From assembly GCA_964457335.1 (NCBI GenBank), contig CAYWGD010000003.1:62001-126000 (forward strand): 64,000 nucleotides of DNA, read 5' to 3'. Below, in pieces: positions 16,316-24,880 of this stretch (positions are counted from its first letter, which is position 1; each line of letters starts with the position of its first letter). The notes under the pieces were generated by a model. The model worked only from the letters and a program-made list of their open reading frames with translations, had not been told where the DNA came from and ran no database searches. The DNA comes from CAJBVW01 sp964457335. GTDB taxonomy: Bacteria; Myxococcota_A; UBA796; SXON01. The position numbers were made by a program, and so were the translations under genes.

Positions 16316-18271
16316 CTACGGCGCCGTGACCTCGACGCACTCGGCGAGGGGGAGCTCGTCGTCGGTGTAGGGCGCGCCCTCCTCGAGGTCGTTCAGCGCG
16401 AAGATCATGCTGTAGGCGCCGGTCGGGAGCCGGGTGGAGTAGGCGCCGTTCTCGCAGTAGGTGTCGAACTCCCAGCCGCGCTCGTCGATGAAGGTGAGGA
16501 AGCAGTCGGCGCCGTTGTCCGAGTCGTCACTTGGCGCGGGCGCGCCGTTCCAGGTGACGGCGCCCGTCACGTCGTACACGGTCACGGGCAGGTCGGCGGT
16601 GGTGTCACCCGACACGACGAGGCCCTCGTGCACGAGCACCGGGCTCCGGGCGTAGTCGCTGTAGTTGGGCGGGTTGTTGACGTCCACGCTCACGGCGTAG
16701 GTGCCCGGCGGGAGGGCGATGGCGTAGGCCCCGGTGTCGTCCGTGTCCCTGAAGTAGCCGGCGTACGTGCGGCCCTCGGTGTCGGTGAAGTAGATGTGGA
16801 AGTCGGGGCCCGTGGGGGAGTCGCCCCAGCTCACGAAGCCGGTCACGCTGTAGGCCACCGCGGCCAGGTCGGCGCGGGTGTCGCCCCCGACGACGAGGCC
16901 GTCCTGCACGCGCAGGGTCCCCGGCGTGTACAGCGCGATGTCGGAGGGGTCGGCGAACACGAGGTCGACCGAGTAGGTCCCGGCGGGGGCGAGCGCCGTG
17001 TAGGCGCCGTCTTCGCCGACGCCGGTGTAGGTGCGGCCGGCCGCGTCGGTCAAGACCACGGAGAAGTCGTCGTCGTTGTCGTACAGGTCGGCGGGCGCGG
17101 CGGCGCCGTTCCAGGTCACGTCGCCCTCGACGGTGTGGACCACGGCGGCGAGATCGGCGGTCGTGTCCCCGGACACGACCAGGGCGTCGTCGACGAGCAC
17201 CGGGGACTCGGTGTAGCGCGCGCTGTTGTTGATGTCCTGGAGCGCGACGGTCACGGAGTAGGTGCCGGGCGGGAGGACGGTCGCGTAGGCGCCGGCTTCT
17301 CCGGACGCGGAGTAGGTGCGGCCGTCCGCGTCGGTGAACTCGACGAGGAAGTCGTCCTCGTCGTCGCTCCGGTCCGCGGGGGCGGCGGCCCCGTTCCAGG
17401 TCACCGCGCCGTGCACGGCGTCGAGCTCCGCGGCGAGGTCCAAGGTGCCGTCGCCCGTCACGACGAAGGGGCCACCGACGGGGATCTCCGACTCGGTGTA
17501 GAGGGTCTCGTCGCTGACGTAGTCGAGCTGGATGCTGGCCGTGTAGGTGCCCGCCGGGAGGCGGACCGTGTACGAGGAGGCGTCGCCGCCGGCGACGTAC
17601 TCCTCGCCGTCGGCGTTCGTGAAGCGGACGTCGAGGTAGATGGAGGCGTCCTCGGGGATCGCGGCGCCGTTCCAGCTCACCGCGCCGGTGATGGCGTACG
17701 CGCTGGCGGCCACGTCCAGGGTGCTGTCGCCCGTGACGACGAGCGGGCCTCCGACGGGGAACGACGACCCCCACGCCCACTCCGCGTCCGACTCGTAGAG
17801 CGTCAGCGCCACGTCGTAGGTGTCCGCGGGGAGGTAGGCGGTGTAGGTCCCACCGTCCTCGCCGTGGCCGTTGTAGGTCCGCCCGCTCGCGTCCCGGAAG
17901 GTGACGCGGAAGTCCTCGGTGAAGTCGGCGGTGTCTCGCGGAGGGGCGGCGCCGTTCCAGGTCACCGTGCCGGTGATCGTGTGGACCGTCAAGGCGACGT
18001 CGTGGAGGCACGCGCCGCCGGCGCAGATGTCCGTGGGCGTGCACTCTTCGACGGGCGGGGGGCCCGTGTCCGCATCGGTGTCGGAATCGGTGTCGGCGTC
18101 GGTGTCGGCGTCGGTGTCCGAGTCCGTGTCGGTGTCCGTGTCCGTGTCCGAGTCGGCGTCCGAGTCGGCGTCCGTGTCGGCGTCGGCGTCGTCCTTGCCG
18201 GGCTCGTCGCCGGAAGGGCCGGTGCAGGCCGCCAAGGCGAGGGCGATGAGGGTGCACGAGGACCAGCGCAT
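16316..18271 (-). CDS. lipoprotein with six beta-sandwich repeats
   Basis: 651 residues. The signal MRWSSCTLIALALAAC places lipidated Cys16. The Asp/Thr/Ser/Ala-rich linker (about 27-70) is low complexity. Six tandem modules of roughly 85-90 residues follow, each starting with a G-x-V-x-WNGAA-like strand, then GRTY.G.GEDGAY, a LPPGTYSV.. strand and LVVSGDTTADLA. The fifth is degenerate (SWGDSPTG). These look like prealbumin/carboxypeptidase-regulatory-like sandwiches that form a stalk. I start at ATG 18271, which has CGGAG upstream; ATG 18289 and GTG 18298 are in-frame alternatives. A surface structural role is inferred. It is divergent from the membrane protein gene at 18391. Confidence 0.75.
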   Translation of the reverse strand: MRWSSCTLIALALAACTGPSGDEPGKDDADADTDADSDADSDTDTDTDTDSDTDADTDADTDSDTDADTGPPPVEECTPTDICAGGACLHDVALTVHTITGTVTWNGAAPPRDTADFTEDFRVTFRDASGRTYNGHGEDGGTYTAYLPADTYDVALTLYESDAEWAWGSSFPVGGPLVVTGDSTLDVAASAYAITGAVSWNGAAIPEDASIYLDVRFTNADGEEYVAGGDASSYTVRLPAGTYTASIQLDYVSDETLYTESEIPVGGPFVVTGDGTLDLAAELDAVHGAVTWNGAAAPADRSDDEDDFLVEFTDADGRTYSASGEAGAYATVLPPGTYSVTVALQDINNSARYTESPVLVDDALVVSGDTTADLAAVVHTVEGDVTWNGAAAPADLYDNDDDFSVVLTDAAGRTYTGVGEDGAYTALAPAGTYSVDLVFADPSDIALYTPGTLRVQDGLVVGGDTRADLAAVAYSVTGFVSWGDSPTGPDFHIYFTDTEGRTYAGYFRDTDDTGAYAIALPPGTYAVSVDVNNPPNYSDYARSPVLVHEGLVVSGDTTADLPVTVYDVTGAVTWNGAPAPSDDSDNGADCFLTFIDERGWEFDTYCENGAYSTRLPTGAYSMIFALNDLEEGAPYTDDELPLAECVEVTAP

Positions 18272-18390
18272 GCGGACGCTCCGGGACATGGCCCGCACTG
18301 TAGCGCATGGGCGCGGGAGCCGCCGACGCCGGCTCGGGTACCCGCGCTTCCGCAGCGGCGGAGCCGGCTGCCCAGGTATAGGAGCCGGAG

Positions 18391-19173
18391 ATGTCCACGC
18401 CCACGCACGAGCCCGGCGGCTCCCTCCCCCCGATCGGCGCCCTCTTCAGCGAGACGTTCGACGACCTCATCAAGAACATCGGCCCCTACGTGCTCGCGGC
18501 GGTGGGCTTCTTCGTCGTCGTGATGCCGGTCGGCATGGTGGCGGGGATGATCGGGATGGTCGGCATGTACGTCGTGCTGTTCGGCGGCATCATCGGGAGC
18601 GCGGCGCTCGGCCAGGCGGCCGGCGACAGCGACGTCGGCGGGCTCATCACGGCGGTCGGCTCGCTCGGGTCCTTCGGGCTCGCGTTCGTGGCGTTCGCGT
18701 TCTTCATCGCCGTCTCGTCGGCCGTCGGCGCGCCGTTCGGCGCGAGCCTCAACCGCGCGATCGCGGCCCACCAGCGCGGGGAGGGCACGCTCGCGTTCAA
18801 CAGCGCGTTCTCCACGGCCACCCAGGACATCGGCTCCTCGCTGGTCGTCGCGGCGCTCGTCGCCTTCGCGGGCCTGCTCGGCATGCTGTTCTGCTACGTC
18901 GGGGCGCTGGTCCCGGCCGTGCTGTTCAGCTTCGCGCCCACGATGGTCGCGCTCCACCGGCAGGGCGCGCTCGCCGCGTTCTCCCGCTGCGCGCGCCACG
19001 CGATGGCCAACCCCGGTGAGCACGTCGTGTGGGCGCTCGTCTACCTGGGCAGCGCGATGGTGAGCGCCTACATCCCCGTGATCGGCACGGCCTTCCTGCT
19101 CGCGCTGAACGTGCGCGCCTACCGCAAGGTGTTCGGAGACGGCCCCGAGCCGGCCCACGCGCTCCTGGCGTAG
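18391..19173 (+). CDS. integral membrane protein of unknown function
   Basis: 260 residues with a cytosolic-looking N-terminus (SLPPIGALFSETFDDLIKNIG), then about five to six hydrophobic segments: around 30-75 (two), 85-115, 150-185 and 215-245. A conserved-looking amphipathic stretch GAPFGASLNRAIAAHQRGEG separates the halves. The layout (sorting-domain-like amphipathic helix followed by TM helices) resembles poorly characterised DUF975/DUF4013-type membrane proteins. No catalytic motif is seen. A GGAG ribosome binding site lies before the ATG. The duplicated 56-nt hairpin follows and may terminate it. Confidence 0.75.
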   Translation: MSTPTHEPGGSLPPIGALFSETFDDLIKNIGPYVLAAVGFFVVVMPVGMVAGMIGMVGMYVVLFGGIIGSAALGQAAGDSDVGGLITAVGSLGSFGLAFVAFAFFIAVSSAVGAPFGASLNRAIAAHQRGEGTLAFNSAFSTATQDIGSSLVVAALVAFAGLLGMLFCYVGALVPAVLFSFAPTMVALHRQGALAAFSRCARHAMANPGEHVVWALVYLGSAMVSAYIPVIGTAFLLALNVRAYRKVFGDGPEPAHALLA

Positions 19174-19189
19174 CCGCTCCGCGTGGTGC

Positions 19190-19302
19190 GCTCGACGTCG
19201 CGACGCGGGCCGCCCCAACGCGCCCGCCGCGTCGCGCTCGATCTGAGCTCGACGTCGCGACGCGGGCCGCCCCAACGCGCCCGCCGCGTCGCGCTCGATC
19301 TG
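19190..19302. repeat. tandem duplication of a 56-nt hairpin element
   Basis: Two identical 56-nt units occupy 19190-19245 and 19247-19302, separated by a single A. Each contains a perfect 9-bp inverted repeat GCGACGCGG / CCGCGTCGC around an 18-nt loop, flanked by GCTCGA and CGATC. It lies directly after the membrane protein gene and 70 bp before the pseudokinase gene. Exact identity implies recent duplication or homogenisation. Confidence 0.85.
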
Positions 19303-19370
19303 GCAGCGGGCGTGCGTTGTTTCGCGCGTCGCGACTTGGATGGTGGTGCGCACCAATCGGCTTGGAAGCG

Positions 19371-21923
19371 ATGACATCCGCGTCCGGACGGCTTGTGGGT
19401 GACGACGCGGAGGCGGGTGCCGGGGGACCCGTAGAGCAGGATCCTCCCAAACTGGGTATCGTCCCGCCGGGAGCAGCCCTCTTGGCCCGTGTCGGCGATC
19501 GTGTCGGTCCTTTCGAGCTCGTGGAGCGTGTGCGGCGCGGCCGGCACACCAGCCTGTTCCGCGCGCTGCGCCGCGACTCGAGCAACCGGGCGCCGCGCGA
19601 GGTCGCGGTGCGGTTCGCGGACCCGGGCGCGGACGCCGCGCTGCTGGACGGGCTGCGCGCGGAGTACGACACCCTGCGGCTCCTGCAGGACGAGCGCATC
19701 CCGCAGGCCGCGGCGCTCTACACCGGGCACGGCGCGGTGGCGCTCGAGTGGGTGCACGGCGCGACGCTCGCGGACGCGCTCCGGCTCGTCGCCGCCGGGC
19801 GCATCGACCTGGACGCGGCCACGAGCCTGGACATCCTCGTGGAGCTCGCCTACGCGCTGCGGCACGCGCACGCGATGGTCCGCGACGAGGGCCGCATCGT
19901 GCACGGCACGCTCTCGCCCGAGGTCGTGGGCATCACGCCGGCGGGCGCCGTTGTCCTGCACGGCTTCGCGGACCCGGACCCGTCGCACGGCTGGCCGCTC
20001 GCGCCCGAGCAGCAGCACGGGGTGCAGGACCCCCGCACGGACCAGTGGCTCCTCGGGGCGCTAGGGGTCGAGCTGTTGCGCCACGCGCCCGAGGTGCTCG
20101 CCGAGGCGCGCGACGCCCCGGTGGAGGTCGCGTTCGCGCTCCTGCAGGCCCGGTGGCCCGCCGCGACGCGCGTGCTGGCGCGGGCGCTCGCGGAGGATCC
20201 GGCCAACCGGTACGAGGGCGACGAGCGGCTCATCAAGGACCTCCTCGCGCTCAAGCGCACCGTCGGGGGCGGCTCGCGGCGCGCGGAGCTGGGGGCCCGG
20301 AGCGCGCAGCTCGCGGCCTCGCTCGACGCGCCGGAGCCCGGCCGGCTGGCCACGCCCGGCGAGGCCCGGGCGGTCGTGCCCGTGGAGGCGCGCGTGGCCG
20401 CGGCGCTCGGCCCGCGGGCCGCGCACCTGGAAGCGCGGGCCGCCGCGGCGAGCGTCCCGGGGGCCCCCGTCGTGCCGGTCGCGCCGACCGGGTCGTTCTT
20501 CGCCCCCGCCGCGATCGAGCCCCCGCCGGAGCACGTGCCGACCCTGATCGAGCGCCCCGCCGCGCCGCCGCCGGGCCCGCCGCTCACCGTCGACGCCGAC
20601 GAGTTCCTGCCGTCCACCTGGCCCCGACACGACGCCATCGCCCCGGTCGCGCCGGCGGCGCTCGCCGCGGCCGCGGAGGCCACGGCGGAGGTCGCGCGGC
20701 CGCCGCTGGGGCGCCCACCGCCGAGCCCGTCGCGCCGCTCGTTGCCGCCCGGGCCGACGCCCGTGACGCGCACGCCCGCGCCCGTGGAGGTGGAGGCCGC
20801 CCCTGCCCCCGCCGCCACGGTCGCCGCGGCGTCGACGAGCGCGGCCCGGGCCCCGACCGAGGCGTGGGCCCGGCCGGAGGGCGTCGCCCCCAAGCTGGCC
20901 ACTCCCGCCCCGGCCGCGCCGGATGCCTGGGCGCGTCCGGAGGGCGTCGCCCCGAAGGTCGCGACCGTGAGCCCGCCGGACGGCGCGGCGTGGGCGCGGC
21001 CGGCCGTCCCCGAGCGGCCGGACCCCCGACCGGACACCGATGGCGCCGCCGACGCGCGGCCCTGGACCAGCCGGGCCGTCCGTTCCGTCTCGCCGCTCCG
21101 GCCTGTCGCCTTCGACGACGACCGCACGGAGATGCTCGTCGCGCTCGTCGACGAGGAGCCCCCGCCCGTCGAGGAGCCGCCGGCCCCCGCCCCCGAGGTG
21201 CGCGCGGGCGTCGAGACGCTCGTGTTCGTGCCCGAGCCCGTGGTGGAGATCCGGCGCGCGGCGGTCGAGGCGAACCCGGACGCGGCGCCCGACGACGCGG
21301 GGGACGCCATCGAGACGGAGGGTTCGGCCGACGACGTCGACCTCGAAGAGGACCCGCTGTTCGCCGACGGACCCGCGGCCCCCCCCGCGGTGGAGCTCCC
21401 CCCCGAGCCGCGCCCGTCGCCCGCCGCCGCGTCCGCGATCGCCCGTCGCCCCGAGCCCCTCGTGCTCCCCCCGCACGTCGGGGACGCCGAGGCCACCCTG
21501 CTCGAGGGCGCCTCGCCCCTGGGCCGCGCCGTCGCGAACGCCGACCGCGAGTCCACCGAGGTGTACGACCCCGACTGGGAGGCCACCGGCGAGTTCCGCG
21601 CGGGCCGGGAGCCCCGGGGCGCCCACGGCTCGTCGGGCCGCGCGCTCGACGAGGCGACGTTCCTCGACGAGGCCGAGGACTCGCTCGCGGGCCCCTCGCT
21701 CCGCGAGCACCTCGACGCCCTCCCCGCCGTGGACCCCGAGGAGCCCTCCGCCGCGCGCGCGCGCCCCGTGTCGGAGGTGCTCGCGGACGTGTTCGACCGC
21801 GACGAGGAGGGCCGGCCCCACCCGGTCGTGCGCGACCCCGTCCCCGACCAGTGGGTGGTGGGCGCGGTCGCCGTCTTCGGCGTCGTGGCGGTGCTCGCCG
21901 CGGCGTGGACCGTCGCGGGCTGA
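19371..21923 (+). CDS. pseudokinase with long disordered region and C-terminal membrane anchor
   Basis: 850 residues. Residues 45-310 follow a Ser/Thr kinase fold but every catalytic element is lost. The glycine loop reads RRGRHTSLFRA, the VAVK lysine is Arg (VAVRF, 78-82), HRDLKPEN is HGTLSPEVV (178-186) and DFG is HGF (197-199). Kinase-like C-lobe landmarks remain (PRTDQWLLGALGVELL; EDPANRYEGD). About 520 residues of Pro/Ala/Glu-rich disordered sequence follow, with short repeats (EAWARPEGVAPKLAT, DAWARPEGVAPKVAT) around 500-560. The final 25 residues form a single TM helix (VVGAVAVFGVVAVLAAAW), giving a tail-anchored protein facing the cytosol. A scaffold role is inferred. ATG 19371 has a close GGAAG. 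Confidence 0.8.
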   Translation: MTSASGRLVGDDAEAGAGGPVEQDPPKLGIVPPGAALLARVGDRVGPFELVERVRRGRHTSLFRALRRDSSNRAPREVAVRFADPGADAALLDGLRAEYDTLRLLQDERIPQAAALYTGHGAVALEWVHGATLADALRLVAAGRIDLDAATSLDILVELAYALRHAHAMVRDEGRIVHGTLSPEVVGITPAGAVVLHGFADPDPSHGWPLAPEQQHGVQDPRTDQWLLGALGVELLRHAPEVLAEARDAPVEVAFALLQARWPAATRVLARALAEDPANRYEGDERLIKDLLALKRTVGGGSRRAELGARSAQLAASLDAPEPGRLATPGEARAVVPVEARVAAALGPRAAHLEARAAAASVPGAPVVPVAPTGSFFAPAAIEPPPEHVPTLIERPAAPPPGPPLTVDADEFLPSTWPRHDAIAPVAPAALAAAAEATAEVARPPLGRPPPSPSRRSLPPGPTPVTRTPAPVEVEAAPAPAATVAAASTSAARAPTEAWARPEGVAPKLATPAPAAPDAWARPEGVAPKVATVSPPDGAAWARPAVPERPDPRPDTDGAADARPWTSRAVRSVSPLRPVAFDDDRTEMLVALVDEEPPPVEEPPAPAPEVRAGVETLVFVPEPVVEIRRAAVEANPDAAPDDAGDAIETEGSADDVDLEEDPLFADGPAAPPAVELPPEPRPSPAAASAIARRPEPLVLPPHVGDAEATLLEGASPLGRAVANADRESTEVYDPDWEATGEFRAGREPRGAHGSSGRALDEATFLDEAEDSLAGPSLREHLDALPAVDPEEPSAARARPVSEVLADVFDRDEEGRPHPVVRDPVPDQWVVGAVAVFGVVAVLAAAWTVAG

Positions 21924-21967
21924 AGGCGGCGCCCCGGGCCGCCGCCGCCCCGGGTTAGGAGGCCGGC

Positions 21968-22726
21968 GTGATCGACGTCCTCCCCGTTCGCACACCGACG
22001 GTCCCGCCCGCGACGCACACGAACTGCTACCGCGTGGGCCGCGTCGTGATCGACCCCGCGTCGCCCTGGCCCGACGAGCAGGCGCGGCTCGCCGCCTGGG
22101 TGGGCGACGGCGTGGACACGATCCTCCTCACCCACCACCACGGCGACCACGTCGGCGGCGTGGCCGACCTCGTCGCGCGCACCGGCGCGCGGGTGTACGC
22201 CCACGCGGACGCGCGCCTGCCCTTCCCGGTGGACGTGCGCCTCCAGGACGACGACACCGTCGACACCGGCGTGGCGACCCTCCGCTGCCTGCACACCCCC
22301 GGGCACGCGGACGGGCACCTCTGCTTCCGCGTCGAGGAGACGGGGGACATCATCGCCGGTGACCTCGTGGCCGGCATCGGCACCATCGTGCTGATCGAGC
22401 CCGAGGGGCACCTCGAGACCTACCTCGCGAGCCTTGCCCGGGTCGCGACGCTCGGCGGGGCGCTCCTCCCGGCCCACGGGCCCCGCATCGAGGACGGCCC
22501 CGCGCTGCTCGCGCAGTACATCGCCCATCGCCACGTGCGCAGCGAGCAGATCCTCGCCGCCCTGGAGCGCGGGCCGCTCGACGCGCTCGGCATCGCCCGG
22601 GTCGTGTACGCGGGCGTGCCCGGCGTGGACCTGGGCCTTGCCGCCGTGCAGGTCCGGACGCACCTTACGTGGCTCGTCGAGCAGGGGCGCGCGCGCCGAT
22701 GCGACGACCTCTTCGAGCAGGAGTGA
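21968..22726 (+). CDS. metallo-beta-lactamase hydrolase, LACTB2/glyoxalase II-like
   Basis: 252 residues. The N-terminal MBL domain has the canonical HxHxDH motif THHHGDHVGG (H56, H58, D60, H61), then LHTPGHADGHLCF, an IIAGDLVAG metal-ligand Asp and the late LLPAHGP His. The C-terminal 70 residues (HRHVRSEQILAALERGPLDALGIARVVY... VRTHLTWLVEQGRA) form the winged-helix cap of LACTB2-like hydrolases. LACTB2 relatives act on RNA or thioesters; the substrate here is unknown. The GTG start is backed by AGGAGG 6 nt upstream. It is probably co-transcribed with the two following genes (2-bp gap, then overlap). Confidence 0.85.
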   Translation: MIDVLPVRTPTVPPATHTNCYRVGRVVIDPASPWPDEQARLAAWVGDGVDTILLTHHHGDHVGGVADLVARTGARVYAHADARLPFPVDVRLQDDDTVDTGVATLRCLHTPGHADGHLCFRVEETGDIIAGDLVAGIGTIVLIEPEGHLETYLASLARVATLGGALLPAHGPRIEDGPALLAQYIAHRHVRSEQILAALERGPLDALGIARVVYAGVPGVDLGLAAVQVRTHLTWLVEQGRARRCDDLFEQE

Positions 22727-22728
22727 CG

Positions 22729-23208
22729 ATGTCGCGGGACAAGAGCGAGCTCGAGCGCAGCTTCGAGAGCCTGGGGCGGGCGCTGACCGGCGTGACCGGG
22801 CGGCTCTTGGGGCCGAAGGCCATCGGCCGCGAGGCGCTCCCGCCGGAGTCGGCGATCTCGCCGGAGGCCGACGAGGCGCTCGAGAAGGTGGGGGAGGACC
22901 TCGGCCGCATCCTGAACGCCGCGGGCAAGGCGCTCGAGGCGCACCCGCTCGACCCGGCCGAGGCCGTCCGCGAGGCGCGGGCCCACACCGACGACCCGGT
23001 CGTGCCCGAGGAGGGCTGGTCGCCGCTGGCGGCCGGGCTCGTGAGCCTCGGCGGCGGCCTCGCGAAGGTGGCCGAGGGCGTGCTCGACGTGGTCGCGCCG
23101 CGGAAGCCCAAGGACGGGGAGGCTGGCACGAGCGAGCCGGCCGAGCCGAGCGGGGACGCCGCGCCCGACGCCGCGACCGACGCGGAGGAGACCCCGGGTG
23201 CGCCTTGA
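22729..23208 (+). CDS. small hypothetical protein, charged
   Basis: 159 residues, not recognised. The N-terminal part (MSRDKSELERSFESLGRALTGVTGRLLGPK) is amphipathic helical. The middle (EADEALEKVGEDLGRILNAAGKALEAHPLD) is also helical, and a short hydrophobic stretch SPLAAGLVSLGGGLAKVAEGVLDVV at about 100-124 is too polar to be a firm TM helix. The C-terminus is a disordered Ala/Pro/Glu/Asp tail. The start at 22729 lies 2 nt after the MBL stop codon; the gene overlaps bioD by 11 nt. The tight spacing argues for one mRNA. Confidence 0.65.
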   Translation: MSRDKSELERSFESLGRALTGVTGRLLGPKAIGREALPPESAISPEADEALEKVGEDLGRILNAAGKALEAHPLDPAEAVREARAHTDDPVVPEEGWSPLAAGLVSLGGGLAKVAEGVLDVVAPRKPKDGEAGTSEPAEPSGDAAPDAATDAEETPGAP

Positions 23209-23866
23209 TCGCGGCCTCCTGATCACCGGCACGGACACGGGCGTGGGCAAGACGGTCGTGACCGCCGCGCTCGCCGCCGCCCTGGCCGCCGCCGGCAGCC
23301 GGGTGCGCGCGCTCAAGCCCGTCGCCTCGGGCGTGGAGCCCGGCCACGACGGCGAGGACGCCACGCTCCTCGGCCTCGCGGCGGGCCACGCGCCCGCGAC
23401 CTGCCTGCGCCTCCGCACGCCCCTCTCCCCGCACCGCGCCGCGGCGCTCGAGGGCGTCGAGGTCGATCCCGACGCCATCCTCGCGTGGGTGCGCGCCAAC
23501 GAGGGCGACGTCACGCTCGTCGAGGGCGCGGGCGGCTGGGAGGTCCCGCTGGCGGCGCACTGGCGCGTCTCGCACCTCGGCGTCGCGCTCGGCTGGCCCG
23601 TGCTCGTGGTCGCGGCCGACCGCCTGGGCGTGCTCAACCACACCCTGCTCACCATCGACGCCGTCCGCCGCGCGGGCCTCCCCCTCGCGGGGGTCGTGCT
23701 CACCGGCCCCGCCCCCGCCTCCGACCCCTCGACCTCCTCGAACCACGTCGATCTCCGCGCGCTCCTGCCCGACGTGGCCGTGCGGCGCCTCCCCTGGCTC
23801 CCCGACCTCGGCCGGGACACGCTCGCCCGCGCCGGCCAGGCGTTGCTGCGCGGGGACGTGGGGTAG
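23198..23866 (+). CDS. bioD: dethiobiotin synthetase
   Basis: Forms the ureido ring of dethiobiotin from DAPA, CO2 and ATP, the penultimate step of biotin synthesis. The 222-residue length is normal. The P-loop GTDTGVGKT (11-19) is the signature of BioD. ALKPVASGV carries the conserved Lys, TPLSPHRAAALEG the substrate region, and VEGAGGWEVPL the second conserved loop. The GTG at 23198 lies inside the previous gene (11-nt overlap). No other biotin genes are in the window, so the rest of the pathway must be elsewhere. Confidence 0.93.
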   Translation: MRLDRGLLITGTDTGVGKTVVTAALAAALAAAGSRVRALKPVASGVEPGHDGEDATLLGLAAGHAPATCLRLRTPLSPHRAAALEGVEVDPDAILAWVRANEGDVTLVEGAGGWEVPLAAHWRVSHLGVALGWPVLVVAADRLGVLNHTLLTIDAVRRAGLPLAGVVLTGPAPASDPSTSSNHVDLRALLPDVAVRRLPWLPDLGRDTLARAGQALLRGDVG

Positions 23867-23887
23867 GGCGGGCGCGGTCGGGCGTGC

Positions 23888-24007
23888 CCCCGCCGAAGCG
23901 GCGGGGTCGGTCCCCTCCCGGCTTCGCGCTCCGCGCTCGGTCGGCGCGGGACAGGGCGCCTCCCGGCGCCCCGTCCCACGCCGGACCGGCCGCGCCGGGC
24001 GCGGCCG
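23888..24007. repeat. dispersed hairpin repeat, copy B (divergent)
   Basis: CCCCGCC / GGCGGGG (23888-23894, 23900-23906) surrounds the loop GAAGC, one base shorter than in other copies, followed by GGTCGGT as in copy C. Two further stems follow: GGGAC...GGGCGCC with GGCGCC...GTCCC (23948-23977) and CGGCCGCGCC / GGCGCGGCCG (23987-24007). The general design resembles copies A and C, but primary sequence similarity is limited to the first hairpin and its flank. Confidence 0.55.
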
Positions 24008-24083
24008 CCGTACGGGCCCCTCACGCGGCGCGACGAGGGCCGCGATCGCTCGGTGCGCGCCCTGCCGCGCCCAGGAGCCGGCC

Positions 24084-24265
24084 CGAATACGACACCGCCG
24101 GTGAGGAGCGGCACCGAGCACGACAACCGTCCCGTCCGTCCGGCCTCCGCCACCCGCCTCGAACGGACCAAGCGTCCCTTTCACGGAGTCGGCCCGTTCA
24201 CGTTCCGCCGCCCAGGGCTCCGTTGTCGTACTCGGTGCCGCTCCTGAGGACGGTTGTCGTATTCG
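24084..24265. repeat. 44-nt imperfect inverted repeat with 94-nt spacer
   Basis: The left arm 24084-24127 and right arm 24222-24265 are reverse complements over 44 nt with roughly eight differences. Within each arm the motif GA(A/G)TACGACAAC occurs twice as a direct repeat. The spacer holds no ORF of note. It may be a long stem-loop, a miniature element or a paired protein-binding site; nothing in the sequence decides between these. Confidence 0.7.
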
Positions 24266-24330
24266 AGGCCGCTCCTCCCTCGCTGCGCCTCCGCCGGCCG
24301 CCGCCCGACGTTCCCGGGTACGCTGAACCC

Positions 24331-24846
24331 GTGCCCGCCGCGCCGCTCGTCGCCGCCCTCCTCGTCCTGGCGGCGTGCAACCCCGGCGATCGGCCCTCCG
24401 GGCCTCCGGGCGGCGGGCCGTCGGCCGAGCGCGCCGTCGCGCCACGGTCCGCGCCGCCCTCCGCGCCTGTTGGCGGCGACCCCCGCCCGCCCGACCCCGA
24501 TCCGCCGCTCGACTCCGTCGCCGCCGCGCCGGTCGGCGATCCGGCCCCGCTCTCGGACGCCGCGCGCTACGCCCGGTCCAAGGCGGTCATCGACGCGGGC
24601 CGGCCCGCGATCCGGCGCTGCGTCGACCGCCGGCTCGGCGAGCGGCCCGACCTCGACGGGCGGTTCGAGGCGGTCTGGTCCGTCCGCTCCGACGGTGTGC
24701 CCTACGACGTGCGGATCGCGCCGCTCGACGAGCCGGACCGGGCGCTCGAGTCGTGTATGGGCGCGGCCGTTGCGGCCTGGCGTTTCCCGCAGGGCGCCTC
24801 CGCCGCGCCCCTCCGCATCACGTACGTCGTTCGCGGCCGGCTGTAG
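24331..24846 (+). CDS. lipoprotein with AgmX/PglI-like C-terminal domain
   Basis: 171 residues from a GTG start. The signal VPAAPLVAALLVLAAC gives lipidated Cys16, then a Gly/Pro/Ala linker to about residue 75. The last 90 residues (AIRRCVDRRLGERPDLDGRFEAVWSVRSDGVP..., ALESCMGAAVAAWRFPQG) match the AgmX/PglI C-terminal domain known from Myxococcus gliding and glycan genes. It is a TonB-C-like fold with two cysteines (CVDRRL and SCMGAAV) and the WRFP motif. The role is probably periplasmic protein-protein contact. It stands alone, followed by the minisatellite. Confidence 0.75.
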   Translation: MPAAPLVAALLVLAACNPGDRPSGPPGGGPSAERAVAPRSAPPSAPVGGDPRPPDPDPPLDSVAAAPVGDPAPLSDAARYARSKAVIDAGRPAIRRCVDRRLGERPDLDGRFEAVWSVRSDGVPYDVRIAPLDEPDRALESCMGAAVAAWRFPQGASAAPLRITYVVRGRL

Positions 24847-24880
24847 CCCCGCGGGGTTCGGGTCCCGGCGGCCGCGCCCC

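Larger units (their letters stand above)
23867..24330. other. 464-bp intergenic region rich in inverted repeats
   Basis: No gene is supported. The left half holds copy B of the dispersed hairpin repeat. The right half holds a pair of 44-nt inverted repeats (24084-24127 and 24222-24265). Together they fill most of the space between bioD and the AgmX/PglI-like lipoprotein gene. Confidence 0.65.
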
